A stretch of DNA of 64,000 nucleotides from Aquibacillus kalidii (GTDB lineage: Bacteria > Bacillota > Bacilli > Bacillales > Amphibacillaceae): NCBI RefSeq assembly GCF_014280935.1, contig NZ_JACLZI010000040.1:1-64000 (forward strand), given 5' to 3'. The stretch's first letter is position 1. Each line of letters begins with the position of its first letter. The translations under genes were made by a program, and so were the position numbers. Positions 35,976-45,257 of this stretch are shown one piece after another. Under the pieces are notes generated by a model. The model was given only the letters and a program-made list of their open reading frames with translations. It did no database searches and had not been told where the DNA came from.

Positions 35976-36249
35976 TTGTACCACCGCCTAAATGAATCAT
36001 TAAATTATGTAATCTAAATTGTAAATGTCTTGGCAAACCGGCTGCACTATCTTTGTTTTGGTATCTCCATGTAGAATAATCTACAACGACCATCAAATGA
36101 TAAGGGCTAGCACTATCAAGCACTAACCCTTTCTCATCTTCCAATTCAACTAATATACCTTTAATAATCTGAGTTAAATAAGTATCTCTAACAGTTGAAC
36201 TAATTCCTAATCGGCATTTCACTAATTCTAGGATTGTTGATTCATCCAT
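35962..36249 (-). CDS. Head-tail connector protein (gp6-like)
   Basis: 95 residues, helical, starting DESTILELVKCRLGISSTVR, with VVVDYSTWRYQNKDSAAGLP, matching Phage_connect_1 / HK97 gp6 proteins that ring the portal. ATG overlaps the upstream stop (TAATG). Confidence 0.85.
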   Translation of the reverse strand: MDESTILELVKCRLGISSTVRDTYLTQIIKGILVELEDEKGLVLDSASPYHLMVVVDYSTWRYQNKDSAAGLPRHLQFRLHNLMIHLGGGTSGTV

Positions 36250-36434
36250 TACTTATCGCCTACTTTTTTACTTGCCCTTTTCGTTTTTTTCTCAACAACC
36301 TCTTTAACTAGTTCTCCATATCTTGATGAGTTCATTTCTTTAAAACGTTCTTGGGACACTACAAAAGTATCCCCTGATTTTCTTTTAACGTTTTCCTTTA
36401 AGTCTGTAAATGGTTTAATTGCTTTGACTTTCAT
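36249..36434 (-). CDS. Small head-region hypothetical protein
   Basis: 61 residues, lysine-rich, beginning KVKAIKPFTDLKENVKRKSG. It occurs between capsid and connector in the operon; such small basic proteins are frequent in HK97-like head modules, but I recognise no function. ATG after GGGGAG. Confidence 0.65.
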   Translation of the reverse strand: MKVKAIKPFTDLKENVKRKSGDTFVVSQERFKEMNSSRYGELVKEVVEKKTKRASKKVGDK

Positions 36435-36447
36435 CAAAACCACTCCC

Positions 36448-37632
36448 CTAGACTGCTGCTTCTGGAGAATATGTTACATAGAATCCTGCTTCAGCATCAG
36501 TTGTTTCTACATCAAAACGTACAAAGCCTGCAAGCAATTGACCATATACATCATTGTCAACCCACTTGACTGAAGCACGTTTACGGTCAAACAACGCCGC
36601 AAATGCTTTAGGATCACCAATGAACCCTACCATGTCACCTGCTACAGTTCCAATAACATCATCATCAAGTACAACAACCTCGTGACCAAATAACTTCTTA
36701 CCAGACTTTACAGTTACATCACTTTGTAGTAAGTATTGACCGTTATTGTCTTTAGTTGTATCTAATTCGTTATATAGAGATGCAGAGATAACTGCTTTTG
36801 GAGTGTAAACTTTCTTTAAATCAACGTTAAAAACCTTCTTTAAACCATCAAATCCTGTAACAGCTTTAGCAGTTGCAGTTTTTAGTACTGCTGCAATAGC
36901 TGCATTTTTTGTATTTAATTCTTGGTCTTGAATTTCTTCTGCAATCATACCTGTGATATCATATTCTGCATCATCAATAACTTCTTGAGAAACAGGGATA
37001 TATCCACGGTAAGTTTCGATATCGTAATTAACCTCTGCAATAGAAGGTTTAGCTAATTCTGGATTAGCTGCTAATTCAGCAACAGAAATCATTTTGCTTC
37101 CAGATTTCTTGATAATAGGATATTTACCAGACGCACTTTTAACAGGCTTTGTGTTGATTAGTTTTTCTAAGTCAACAACGTCTTCAGGAGCTTTTTGTGG
37201 AGTAAGTAATTCTTCAGGAATTAATGCACCACCATCTACAGATGTGTAACCAGCTCTTACATGCTTAGAACGTACATATTCGTTAATTGAGTCTCGAACC
37301 TCTAAATTTTCATTACCTTTTTTCATGTTTTGTTTGCCCCTTTTTTCGTTATTTGCAGGTTTATTTGCATTTAATTGTTCTAACTCGGTTTCTAATTCAG
37401 AAATTTCTTTTTCTAAAGTTATCTTTTGAGTTCTAAATTGTTCTTGTTCACCTTCAAACTTAGTAACTGCTTCCTCAACTACAGCGATTTCCTCATCAGT
37501 TTTTGCTTCCTCTAATGATGTTTCCAACTCTTGTGATCTAGTTGTGAACTCCTCTTCTTTAGATAAAAGTTCAGTAAGTGTATTTTTACGTTGTTCAATC
37601 TTTCTTGAAATCGTTAATTGTCTTAATGCCAT
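36448..37632 (-). CDS. HK97-fold major capsid protein with delta domain
   Basis: 394 residues. About 1-105 is a coiled-coil scaffolding delta domain (QRKNTLTELLSKEEEFTTRS, GEQEQFRTQKITLEKEISEL), likely removed by the protease near QNMKKGNENLEVR. The mature shell part has SGKYPIIKKSGSKMISVAEL, YRGYIPVSQEVIDDA and IGDPKAFAALFDRKRASVKW. Start overlaps the protease gene by 10 nt. Confidence 0.95.
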   Translation of the reverse strand: MALRQLTISRKIEQRKNTLTELLSKEEEFTTRSQELETSLEEAKTDEEIAVVEEAVTKFEGEQEQFRTQKITLEKEISELETELEQLNANKPANNEKRGKQNMKKGNENLEVRDSINEYVRSKHVRAGYTSVDGGALIPEELLTPQKAPEDVVDLEKLINTKPVKSASGKYPIIKKSGSKMISVAELAANPELAKPSIAEVNYDIETYRGYIPVSQEVIDDAEYDITGMIAEEIQDQELNTKNAAIAAVLKTATAKAVTGFDGLKKVFNVDLKKVYTPKAVISASLYNELDTTKDNNGQYLLQSDVTVKSGKKLFGHEVVVLDDDVIGTVAGDMVGFIGDPKAFAALFDRKRASVKWVDNDVYGQLLAGFVRFDVETTDAEAGFYVTYSPEAAV

Positions 37633-38213
37633 TGATTAATTCGCTCCTTTAATTTTTGTTTTCTTAATTCAATTTGTTTTTGCTTATGTTGATCAAAGTC
37701 TCTTTTTCTGGCTTGTACACCCGTTTCCTCATAAGCCGGGAATGTAACCACAGAAACTTCATGTAGGTCAATATCTAATAAAGTCCACTTAACAGTTCCA
37801 TCATCTCGCCATTCCTCGTCTTCTTTTCGGATATTAAAGCCAAAGCTACATTGATCTACGTCCCCACGCTTCACACGAGAATATAGATTCATAGCATCGG
37901 TATCTTCAGGGTTAATTTTGATACGTCCCCATAGACCATGACTATCAACTTTTAATTCCAATGTACTAGTCTTATTTCTACCTAAGACAAGACCTGTATC
38001 ATGGTTAATTAATGCTCTAATATCATTTCCTAAAGTATTATCAAATGCGTTAGGTGCAATTGATTCAAAAGCGCCACGGAACAGTTGAGTTTCTTTGTTG
38101 AAAACAGCAAAGTATCCCTCAATGTATATATCATTGTCATTGTCACTCTCTGCTCTAGTGGTCAAATCCGTTTCAAAAACACTTCTATATTGTCTTTCTT
38201 CAGCTCGACTCAT
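37623..38213 (-). CDS. Prohead maturation protease (U35/HK97 gp4-like)
   Basis: 196 residues. IEGYFAVFN, catalytic His region ALINHDTGLVLGR and Ser region DVDQCSFGFNI, with DLHEVSVVTFPAYEETGV, are the family marks. It cleaves the capsid delta domain. Lies 0 nt from portal. Confidence 0.93.
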   Translation of the reverse strand: MSRAEERQYRSVFETDLTTRAESDNDNDIYIEGYFAVFNKETQLFRGAFESIAPNAFDNTLGNDIRALINHDTGLVLGRNKTSTLELKVDSHGLWGRIKINPEDTDAMNLYSRVKRGDVDQCSFGFNIRKEDEEWRDDGTVKWTLLDIDLHEVSVVTFPAYEETGVQARKRDFDQHKQKQIELRKQKLKERINQWH

Positions 38214-39386
38214 TTACTCACCACCTTTCAGTTTGTTTTGTTCACCTAACTTATTGGCTGGAAGGTAGTTTTCAAGAATAATCAACTCTTCCATTTCTTC
38301 ATCTGGACTTAACCCAATCCAATCTCTTAATTCATTTCTGCGTAATGCATTCCTGTCTACCATTTCCGTACCAGCCTTTATAAGTTCAATCATGTCGTAT
38401 GAGTAAAGGCTTCTTGGATTAAATTTGAAATAGAAATTAGGACTATAAATTAGTTTTCTAGTTAACTCTTGCTCAATAATCTTTGCAATTGGCAGTATTG
38501 ATGTTTTGATAAAGTTGTTAAATTCTTTTGCATCAAATTCACCTACACCAATTAAAAAGGCAGGTGCTCCTAATAGCCCTGCAACTGTCTTTTTATCTAA
38601 TTCAACTGCTTCATTTAAGGCCAGGTCTTTAAGAGATAGAGGCTTAACTTGATCTATATTTAATAAATCTGCTGGAATTATCCAAGGCTTCCCTGCTTCT
38701 GTTGATTCAAGATATTTGTTATAAATGCTATTTCTACCCTCTTCAGATGCTAACTCCAAAGTGTTTGCATCTACTTGAATAATCAAAGATGGTGAGTATT
38801 TACCACTCATAAATGCTTTCTTAGTAGATGTTGCCTGTTTTAGATTGTTTGTTATATCTCTCAAATGAACACGATAACCCCTACCTACATAAGGACGGTT
38901 AGGATCTGGATTCATAGAGAAGTGAAGCACCTCATCATGACTATATCTCTTTGTTCCATACGTCACGCTATAACCTTCATCAGTGTCGGTTATAGATGTG
39001 ATATTCGGAGCCAATGGAACTAAGTTTTTAATGGTTCCGTCATCACTGTAAACAGGAAATACAAAACTATTCCCATCACCTTCGCCAATCATTGTGCTTA
39101 CAATGTTGTACATCCAATTTTTTCTAGTCATTAATTCAAACGGATCTATATCTAATTTTCTTGATAATCCATTTTTCACACGGACATCTCCACCTTCTCT
39201 GCTCTCCATTAGATGGATAGTCATAGAAGAAATTAAATCTGCCTTAATGTGTTGAATTGTTTTAACTTCAGGACAGTCTAAGATGGTTCTATAACCGGGT
39301 ATAGTTAGAGTGTCATATGCAGTTGTTTGAAACCATTGTTCAAAACTGGTTGAACGAGTCTGCCTATTACGTGTCAAGAATCCCAA
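38214..39386 (-). CDS. Portal protein (HK97 family)
   Basis: 390 residues. [57 protein letters not shown] and [14 protein letters not shown] are typical of Phage_portal. It forms the dodecameric vertex for packaging. The stop abuts the protease gene. Confidence 0.95.
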   Translation of the reverse strand: MGFLTRNRQTRSTSFEQWFQTTAYDTLTIPGYRTILDCPEVKTIQHIKADLISSMTIHLMESREGGDVRVKNGLSRKLDIDPFELMTRKNWMYNIVSTMIGEGDGNSFVFPVYSDDGTIKNLVPLAPNITSITDTDEGYSVTYGTKRYSHDEVLHFSMNPDPNRPYVGRGYRVHLRDITNNLKQATSTKKAFMSGKYSPSLIIQVDANTLELASEEGRNSIYNKYLESTEAGKPWIIPADLLNIDQVKPLSLKDLALNEAVELDKKTVAGLLGAPAFLIGVGEFDAKEFNNFIKTSILPIAKIIEQELTRKLIYSPNFYFKFNPRSLYSYDMIELIKAGTEMVDRNALRRNELRDWIGLSPDEEMEELIILENYLPANKLGEQNKLKGGE

Positions 39387-39388
39387 TA

Positions 39389-39574
39389 TTATTCACCCCC
39401 TTTATCCTTATAAATGAGTACAGAGATTCCCATAAGTAATAACCCTGTTATGACAAAACCCATTATTATAGAGAATATAAAACACCCTATAGACACAAAA
39501 AACACTCCTAACAATAGGAATGCTTCAAATAAATTATCTATAAATCTTTCTTTAAGTTTATTGATTTCATTCAC
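39389..39574 (-). CDS. Small two-helix membrane protein (DUF1056-like)
   Basis: 61 residues; charged start [18 protein letters not shown] followed by two hydrophobic stretches. Small membrane proteins of this kind sit between terminase and portal in many Firmicute HK97-like phages. Function unknown. Confidence 0.65.
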   Translation of the reverse strand: MNEINKLKERFIDNLFEAFLLLGVFFVSIGCFIFSIIMGFVITGLLLMGISVLIYKDKGGE

Positions 39575-39578
39575 CTGC

Positions 39579-41351
39579 CTAACTACTTATCCACTTCTTA
39601 GCAGTGTTTGATCTTTCTAAGTTAATAATTTTTCGCATAGCACTAAATACCGATGCATCGAACAAATCTATTCTTGAATTATTAGTAACTTTTTCATACT
39701 TAATAGCATCATCAGTCATTTCTATACCTTTTACATTCTGTACACAATACTCATACGCTTGTGAATGTAGATAATATAAATTTCCATCTTTTGCTTTCTT
39801 CTCAATTCTTCTAAATCCTTGAGTCTTTTTCCAGTGAAGTTGAGGTTCTTCTACAATTGAAAATCTATTACGTTTCATAGATAGATAAAACTCTTCACCG
39901 AATTTTCTATCAAAACCAACTTGCTTAATTTTGAATCCTAAGTCACGCATTTCAATAAACCATTTAACTAAGTCTTCATGATTAGTTGTTGGAGTATTTG
40001 TCATTGTAAGCCAGCCATCATCTTGCCATCCGAACAGTGGAATACCGTCCTCTTCTGCTTTCTCATGTGCTTTTACAATAGGAAACCATGCATGAGTGAT
40101 AATGATATCTACCTCTTTTTGTTGGCCTTTTTCTGTAAACTTATAAGTTCCATATAAGGAACTTGCTGATAGATCATAAAGCTTCGCTAAATCCGCACCT
40201 CCATACCACTCGATAGGTAGCTGAGCTAATTCCCTTAAATCTAACTTGCCTTTAGAATAACCCCAATTGTAATTTCTATCGGAGGCTTTAAACTCATCAA
40301 TATCAAACCATGCGTTCATTTTACTTGTGTATATATTCAAACTTTTACTAAGGAAATCTTTTCTTTGTTGAGGGTCGTCTTGTGCATCCTGTGCTTCTTC
40401 AAGCATTTCATCTGGTCTAATTGTCACACCGTAGTTTGGATTAGCACGTTCATGCTGAGTCTTATCAGCGAAGTCTACAAATCCATTCTTATCCTCATCT
40501 GCCTTTGCTATGAATATAAACATTGATTCTTTCTTAGCTGTTTTTGCTAGTATTTTCTGACAATATTCTAAACGTCTATAACAGAAACTTGTCATATCGT
40601 CACCAGCAGTTGTAATACCAATCATTAGTTTATTCGTGTATGCCTTCATAGCTTCCTTAATGATGTTATATTGTTTAGGAGTCTTATAAGCGTGTAACTC
40701 ATCTGCTATACCCACGTTACAGTTTAATGAATCTTGACGATCAGGATTTGCCGCTAATGCTTTGATATATAGAGAACCATCGTCTCCAAAGTCTTTACTA
40801 ATGCTATGTTCTTGGTTGTTATCTAGTATTCTAAATGATTCTTTTTCTCCCATTCTCTCTAAGTTAAAATTGATAAAATTAAAACTTTGTAAAGATTGTT
40901 CTAATGCCGCACCAACAATATAAATCTTTGAACCAGACCTAGCTTCAAGTAAAGCCATTGCCCAAGATAATGCTGCAACAAATCTTGTTTTCCCATTCTT
41001 TCTAGGTAAATAAATAAAGGCTTCCTTATACCTACGGATACGAGTTCCGGGCATAAAAAAGCCTAACAAATTGTATATTATGTATTTCTGCCAAGGTTCT
41101 AATAAGAATGGTGTACCTCTTAACGGTGTACCGTCTATTGCTTCCCCTTGGTCATGGACAAACGTTGTTTCTATTGCATCGATAACAAAGTCAGCATCGT
41201 CTACTTTAAATTCATAATCATCTCTTTTAAGATCATCAAGAAACCTTTGACAACCTTGTATTTGTTCTTTGTTTGCAAGTTTCTTTTCACTCACAATACT
41301 TTCAGCATATTCTAATACTACTTGGTAATTATCTACAGTAGTATTAATCAT
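39579..41351 (-). CDS. terL: Terminase large subunit
   Basis: 590 residues. ATPase with Walker A in [18 protein letters not shown] and Walker B-like [11 protein letters not shown]; nuclease domain with [18 protein letters not shown], Asp-rich, and a downstream [14 protein letters not shown]. Terminase_1 / HK97-type, cos packaging likely given the neighbouring HNH. Overlaps the small subunit by 4 nt. Confidence 0.95.
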   Translation of the reverse strand: MINTTVDNYQVVLEYAESIVSEKKLANKEQIQGCQRFLDDLKRDDYEFKVDDADFVIDAIETTFVHDQGEAIDGTPLRGTPFLLEPWQKYIIYNLLGFFMPGTRIRRYKEAFIYLPRKNGKTRFVAALSWAMALLEARSGSKIYIVGAALEQSLQSFNFINFNLERMGEKESFRILDNNQEHSISKDFGDDGSLYIKALAANPDRQDSLNCNVGIADELHAYKTPKQYNIIKEAMKAYTNKLMIGITTAGDDMTSFCYRRLEYCQKILAKTAKKESMFIFIAKADEDKNGFVDFADKTQHERANPNYGVTIRPDEMLEEAQDAQDDPQQRKDFLSKSLNIYTSKMNAWFDIDEFKASDRNYNWGYSKGKLDLRELAQLPIEWYGGADLAKLYDLSASSLYGTYKFTEKGQQKEVDIIITHAWFPIVKAHEKAEEDGIPLFGWQDDGWLTMTNTPTTNHEDLVKWFIEMRDLGFKIKQVGFDRKFGEEFYLSMKRNRFSIVEEPQLHWKKTQGFRRIEKKAKDGNLYYLHSQAYEYCVQNVKGIEMTDDAIKYEKVTNNSRIDLFDASVFSAMRKIINLERSNTAKKWISS

Positions 41352-41713
41352 TTTCTACTCCTCATTAATCTTTCTAATGGTGACTCTTGTTTAGCGCTAC
41401 TACCTTTACCGTCATCTTTCTTTTTGTTAGATTGAGGATTAAGGCAAAGTCTATCAGAATATGCTAAGTAATCTTTTCTTAAATTTTCTAATGTAGCAAC
41501 AATAGCAGACTTCTTTGTTCCACCTGCACCTGTTGTTGTTTCGTATTGATAACCACTTTCTTCAAAAAGTTTTTCGGCTTCTAAATACTGCTTAAAAACG
41601 TCCACATATATGTCAATAATTGGATTATATTCTTCTTTATAAATTCCAAGACTCTTCATGTCTTTAATTGTTGTATTCCTTATTTGACGCTTAGTCGGTA
41701 TCTTTTTTGACAC
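41348..41713 (-). CDS. Terminase small subunit (P27 family)
   Basis: 121 residues, with DNA-binding helical N-terminus ([19 protein letters not shown]) and the P27-type core [43 protein letters not shown] start after GGGAGGTGG. It recognises the packaging site, likely just upstream. Confidence 0.88.
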   Translation of the reverse strand: MSKKIPTKRQIRNTTIKDMKSLGIYKEEYNPIIDIYVDVFKQYLEAEKLFEESGYQYETTTGAGGTKKSAIVATLENLRKDYLAYSDRLCLNPQSNKKKDDGKGSSAKQESPLERLMRSRK

Positions 41714-41775
41714 ACACTCACCACCTCCCATTTCTATCTTGAAAAAAGTTTTCTCAAATAGTCGCTCTATTGGAA

Positions 41776-41804
41776 AAGGCTACCCCTTCCCGGTACCCCT
41801 TAGG
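41776..41804. other. Candidate cos site
   Basis: A GC-rich island in AT-rich DNA between HNH and terS, with two direct copies of TACCCCTT (41781-41788 and 41794-41801) flanking CCCGG. In HNH-terS-terL cos phages the cohesive ends lie here. The cut position cannot be read from sequence alone. Confidence 0.45.
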
Positions 41805-41811
41805 GAATAAT

Positions 41812-42099
41812 TCAATCATTAAGTAGGGGGGATATTCTTTCCATCCACTTTAAACCTTTGTCAGTTAATTCATCTGTAATCCTGTCATGCATTTGGTTAT
41901 GGCATGTTCCACAGAGACTGATCAATGTTCTGCTATCTAGCTTATACTCTGGATACTTATCTAATGGATAGCAATGATGGGCTATTGTCGCTGTAGTAAC
42001 CTTTCCATACCTCTTGCATTCTCGGCATTGATATTCATCTCGTTTAAGTATATTTGATCGCTTACGTTTCCATTGTTTAGTTCTATAAAAGTTTGCCAT
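41812..42099 (-). CDS. HNH endonuclease (packaging-associated)
   Basis: 95 residues. Two CxxC pairs (YQCRECKRYG and LCGTCHNQMH) bracket AHHCYPLD, the zinc HNH fold. In HK97-like cos phages such a gene adjoins terS and is needed for cos cleavage. Located just before the cos candidate. Confidence 0.9.
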   Translation of the reverse strand: MANFYRTKQWKRKRSNILKRDEYQCRECKRYGKVTTATIAHHCYPLDKYPEYKLDSRTLISLCGTCHNQMHDRITDELTDKGLKWMERISPLLND

Positions 42100-42116
42100 T
42101 ATCCATCACATCTCCA

Positions 42117-42326
42117 TCATGTGAGTGACATCAATCTCTCAAATGTAATGTTTGTTATTTTATTAGGATCGATCATATGGTATATATCATCTACATCGCA
42201 GAACCTAATATAATCATTCCCTCTTAATGCTATACTTTCTGCAAGCCCCATAGATAAAGCTTTCTCTTCTCGTACAATTATTTGACCATTATCTAAATAA
42301 TATATAATCTGAATTTCCTTACTCAC
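42117..42326 (-). CDS. Hypothetical protein
   Basis: 69 residues, SKEIQIIYYLDNGQIIVREE start, beta-rich. No family recognised. It lies in a run of tightly packed small late-early junction genes; stop abuts the HNH leader, start adjoins the next gene by zero nt. Confidence 0.6.
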   Translation of the reverse strand: MSKEIQIIYYLDNGQIIVREEKALSMGLAESIALRGNDYIRFCDVDDIYHMIDPNKITNITFERLMSLT

Positions 42327-42518
42327 TTACTCATCTCCCATATCTCTCGTAATAGTTAATCCTTCAATATTCTTATCGTTTAATTGTTTTACTGCCTCGG
42401 TTTGAATCTCACTTTCCGCATTTAAATAAATATAAGTGAATACTTCTAACAAGTTTTTATAAGAGTCTAAGTTTTTTATATCGCATGTTACACGAAAATC
42501 CTTTGTAGTTGTATTCAT
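42327..42518 (-). CDS. Hypothetical protein
   Basis: 63 residues, starting NTTTKDFRVTCDIKNLDSY, acidic, alternating strand/helix. No family recognised. Preceded by GGGGGAG. Co-directional with neighbours. Confidence 0.6.
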   Translation of the reverse strand: MNTTTKDFRVTCDIKNLDSYKNLLEVFTYIYLNAESEIQTEAVKQLNDKNIEGLTITRDMGDE

Positions 42519-42538
42519 TAAATCTTCTCCCCCTAATA

Positions 42539-42826
42539 TTAAAATTTATCCATATCTGATTGTGTTGCTGATTTTCTTTTTCTATCTCGTCCATGTTTGT
42601 ATTCCATTAACCTGTCTTGGTTGCCATGTTCAATGGTTGTTATTCCAACATTTTTACAGTCGTTGAGATATTCAATCAGGATATCAGGTAAGGTTGCCTC
42701 GACTTCACTTTTATTTGTTTCCCAATCAAATTTAACTCTTACCTTGTCCTTAACTTCATCACCCTTATAAAAAACTCTAGGAACACTTGTAATGTTGTCT
42801 AACTCAATAGTTAAAAGTCTACTCAT
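42539..42826 (-). CDS. Hypothetical protein
   Basis: 95 residues, beginning SRLLTIELDNITSVPRVFYK with a basic C-terminal tail (YKHGRDRKRKSATQSD). No family recognised. Its start overlaps the stop of the 42823 membrane protein by 4 nt (ATGA type), so they are coupled. Confidence 0.6.
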   Translation of the reverse strand: MSRLLTIELDNITSVPRVFYKGDEVKDKVRVKFDWETNKSEVEATLPDILIEYLNDCKNVGITTIEHGNQDRLMEYKHGRDRKRKSATQSDMDKF

Positions 42827-43038
42827 TCACTCACATCTCCTTTTTTAAAGGCTCTATCCATCAAATAGTCAAGTATTGTATATAGGACAAGCATACTTGT
42901 AAAGAATAGTCCAATAAACTCCCATGTTATACCCATCTCAATCAGTTTGTAATAAACTACATCAACCAGAGCAATAGAAACAAATACACTCAAAGTAACA
43001 CCAACAGCTAATAATAAATTTCTAATTATACCTTTCAT
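42823..43038 (-). CDS. Small two-transmembrane protein
   Basis: 71 residues with two hydrophobic segments (LLLAVGVTLSVFVSIALVD; FIGLFFTSMLVLYTILDYL) and a basic tail. No family recognised. AAAGGGAG precedes the ATG. Could act in exclusion or lysis timing, but this is only speculation from topology. Confidence 0.6.
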   Translation of the reverse strand: MKGIIRNLLLAVGVTLSVFVSIALVDVVYYKLIEMGITWEFIGLFFTSMLVLYTILDYLMDRAFKKGDVSE

Positions 43039-43070
43039 TCAAGCATCTCCCTTTTTTAAAATTTGACCAT

Positions 43071-43098
43071 AAAAAAAGACACCCTATAAAGGAGTGTC
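43071..43098 (-). terminator. Terminator after the 46-residue membrane peptide gene
   Basis: Minus-strand GACAC/GTGTC stem with TTTTTTT tail; the stem overlaps the stop of the small ORF. Confidence 0.7.
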
Positions 43099-43237
43099 AA
43101 TTACCAAAAAACCAAACGAAAAAAATGATGAATAATATTGTTATACCTACTGTTATCCCTATTCCCCATGATAAGCAACCTACAACCAGTTTCTTATCCT
43201 TTTCGCTTTTAATCGGATTTTGCCATTGATTATCCAT
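43097..43237 (-). CDS. 46-residue membrane mini-protein
   Basis: Short ORF with ATG 5 nt after AGAGGTG: DNQWQNPIKSEKDKKL followed by a single long hydrophobic segment to the C-terminus (GIGITVGITILFIIFFVWFF). No family recognised. Its good ribosome site and terminator support it as real. Confidence 0.55.
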   Translation of the reverse strand: MDNQWQNPIKSEKDKKLVVGCLSWGIGITVGITILFIIFFVWFFGN

Positions 43238-43310
43238 ATGCACACCTCTTCATATTAACTATCTATACTAAGTATACATGGATATTTCTGTTAAAAATAG
43301 TACTATTATT

Positions 43311-43460
43311 TTATCCGGTAATTTCATCATATTTAAGTAATAATCTAACTAGTCTCTCTATATTTGGTGATCCGATCTCTTTAGCCATTCCTACTCCTTC
43401 TACATGTACGGTGTATGGTACGTTGTCATAATTATCTACTAACCTCTTGATGTCTTCCAT
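43311..43460 (-). CDS. 49-residue protein, paralogue of the repressor-linked 51-residue protein
   Basis: ORF in the gap, ATG 7 nt after AAAGGATG. The C-terminal half IGSPNIERLVRLLLKYDEIT is nearly the same as VGSPNIEKLVRLLLRHDEIT in the 53512-53667 ORF 10 kb away, preceded in both by a VEGVG/IPGIG turn. So it is a true, conserved phage protein with two copies in this prophage. Function unknown; one copy is near the lytic genes, the other is co-encoded with the regulator. Confidence 0.7.
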   Translation of the reverse strand: MEDIKRLVDNYDNVPYTVHVEGVGMAKEIGSPNIERLVRLLLKYDEITG

Positions 43461-43548
43461 AGATAATCATCCTTTTATCTATATAATTTGAAATAAGGAA
43501 ATACTCTCCTATTTTTATACAATGTACAATACGAAGAGGTATCTGAAA

Positions 43549-44043
43549 TTAATCAGATGCCTTCATGTATTCGTAATCCATTTTATTAGCAAGATAGTTT
43601 TCAAACGTTTCCCAATCTAATTCATTAAAATTGTATAGTGTTCCATGAAACCCAAACTTCCTTTTATCCCCCGATGGTTCAGTTTTCATAATCCTACTAT
43701 TATACTCATCTCTAGATGCAGTATGTTGATAATATTTTCTAACTATATTTATCACATCCCTATATGCATTAATATAGTCACTGCCACCAAATTCAACTAC
43801 AATATCATTAATCAATTCACCCAGTTTAATTACCTGAGATTCTGGCATATAAGAACCGACACCATCCTCTATTTTAAAAAGATCAATATTATATTGAGCA
43901 AGATAAACCTGCCTAGACAGAAACCTCATCTTTGACAAGAATTGTTGATTTCCTAAAAATTTATCCAATATAACCAGGGATTCTTTTAATTCCTTATCAG
44001 TAGATAAATTTTCTTGAAATTGTTGAGCGTTGTAAAATTCCAA
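43549..44043 (-). CDS. Hypothetical protein
   Basis: 164 residues, mainly helical, starting EFYNAQQFQENLSTDKELKE. In this position (end of the early region, upstream of terminase) many phages encode a late-gene activator (ArpU/RinA type), but I do not see that family's signature. Followed by the 49-residue paralogue gene. Confidence 0.6.
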   Translation of the reverse strand: MEFYNAQQFQENLSTDKELKESLVILDKFLGNQQFLSKMRFLSRQVYLAQYNIDLFKIEDGVGSYMPESQVIKLGELINDIVVEFGGSDYINAYRDVINIVRKYYQHTASRDEYNSRIMKTEPSGDKRKFGFHGTLYNFNELDWETFENYLANKMDYEYMKASD

Positions 44044-44156
44044 TTTAGAACATCCCTTCCATTGTCATTTACTCAAAAATGAGTATAAATAACTATTCGA
44101 CAACAGAAGGAAATAAACCTCTAATTATGTAAAATTATGTATATATTTAATTATAA

Positions 44157-44756
44157 TTATGTAAGACTAACACTCATCTTCTCATGCAAATGTTTAAAAC
44201 TCTTTCCATGCACAATATTCCAAATCCCACGATAATCTCTATTGAATGCCTCACAAGTCATTTTTATGAAATCACTAACCTTACCGTCCATTTCTATCCA
44301 CTCTTCTAGTTGCTCCAAGATTAAACAAACATCTTCTTCACTGATTCTCGGTCTAGGCTTTTTCATTCTCTCAATAGTAGAAGGTTTGTATTGCCCTTTA
44401 CGATCCGTCATCTGTAAATTACTTATTCCATTTACATGATTTAAATCTTCATCAATATGATCAACTTCAATTCCACCACGCTTAAACATTTCCAACGGCA
44501 ATCCACTATAACTTGCCATAACAACCCTAGAAACACAATAACCATGTCCTTTATTGTTTTTATCATACAATTTAACATAAACGTACCCATTGTCGTTTGG
44601 CTTATTTGAAAGCCACTTATTTGACTTTACCGACCATACACGACCATTAATTGTATCGACTAAGTAATTATCAAATCCTTTACTAGATGGAATGGGAGTT
44701 AATACTACGCCATCTTTTTCCACTACCTCATTCTTTCTCTCTTTAATCTTCTCCAT
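44157..44756 (-). CDS. NUMOD4/HNH homing-type endonuclease
   Basis: 199 residues. NUMOD4-like opening (DNYLVDTINGRVWSVKSNKW), then the HNH core VDHIDEDLNHVNGISNLQ with KGHGYCVSRVVMASYSG before it, and a helical DNA-binding C-terminus (EEDVCLILEQLEEWIEMDGK). Free-standing homing endonucleases of this type are selfish elements in phages. Flanked by AT-rich gaps. Confidence 0.82.
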   Translation of the reverse strand: MEKIKERKNEVVEKDGVVLTPIPSSKGFDNYLVDTINGRVWSVKSNKWLSNKPNDNGYVYVKLYDKNNKGHGYCVSRVVMASYSGLPLEMFKRGGIEVDHIDEDLNHVNGISNLQMTDRKGQYKPSTIERMKKPRPRISEEDVCLILEQLEEWIEMDGKVSDFIKMTCEAFNRDYRGIWNIVHGKSFKHLHEKMSVSLT

Positions 44757-44787
44757 TGATCACTTCTCCTTTGATTATTCTTGAATA

Positions 44788-44821
44788 TAAAAAAGCACCC
44801 AACCAATGTGGCTAGATGCTT
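44788..44821 (-). terminator. Terminator of the XRE gene
   Basis: Minus-strand AGCATCTAGCCAC/GGTTGGGTGCT stem with TTTTTTATATTC tail, beginning at the XRE gene stop. Confidence 0.75.
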
Positions 44822-45020
44822 AACAGATATCTTTCAATAATTCTTTTATCTTAATTTCAATTTCTTTACTCGGCTTATATTTTTGCGTGTACATCAAACT
44901 AATTAATGATTGGCTCACATTTAACTTCTCCCCAAGTTCTTTTTGGTTCAATCGATTAACTACCTGATAAACTTGTAATTTAGTTATTAAGTCAAGTTTT
45001 TCAATGTCTATTCTATTCAT
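44820..45020 (-). CDS. Small XRE-family HTH regulator
   Basis: 66 residues, essentially one HTH: LNQKELGEKLNVSQSLISLM. A Cro-like DNA-binding protein with no ligand domain. It has its own terminator, and the inverted repeat at 45049-45076 lies just upstream of its start, a likely autoregulatory operator. Confidence 0.8.
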   Translation of the reverse strand: MNRIDIEKLDLITKLQVYQVVNRLNQKELGEKLNVSQSLISLMYTQKYKPSKEIEIKIKELLKDIC

Positions 45021-45048
45021 AAATAATTACCCCTTCCCAATAAAAATA

Positions 45049-45076
45049 GCTGAACAATACTATTAATACTGTTCAG
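45049..45076. promoter_or_regulatory. Inverted repeat, candidate operator of the XRE regulator
   Basis: GCTGAACA ... TGTTCAGC, 8-bp perfect arms 12 nt apart, 29 nt upstream of the XRE start codon. Dyad size fits a Cro/C1-type dimer. Confidence 0.5.
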
Positions 45077-45168
45077 CAAATCAAGGGAGAAGTTGAAAAG
45101 GTATTAACCCTTCCAATAGATAATAGGGACTTGTCTACAAATTATTGCAATTATTCGTACAATATTAA

Positions 45169-45197
45169 TTGACATTTTTTAAATTTTTATTTATAAT
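45169..45197 (+). promoter_or_regulatory. Perfect-consensus sigma-A promoter facing right
   Basis: TTGACA (45169-45174), a 17-nt spacer and TATAAT (45192-45197), on the plus strand, opposite to all surrounding genes. No plus-strand ORF follows. A hairpin with AATTTTT tail at 45221-45257 would end a transcript of about 50-55 nt; read-through would be antisense to the 45257 gene. Confidence 0.6.
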
Positions 45198-45220
45198 ATT
45201 TCCCTTCGTTTTCACAAAAA

Positions 45221-45257
45221 CAAAAAGGCATCTCCATTATGGAGACACCCAATTTTT
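45221..45257. terminator. Bidirectional terminator at the 3' end of the 45257 gene
   Basis: GTCTCCAT/ATGGAGAT hairpin; U-tract CCTTTTTG leftward and AATTTTTC rightward. Confidence 0.75.
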
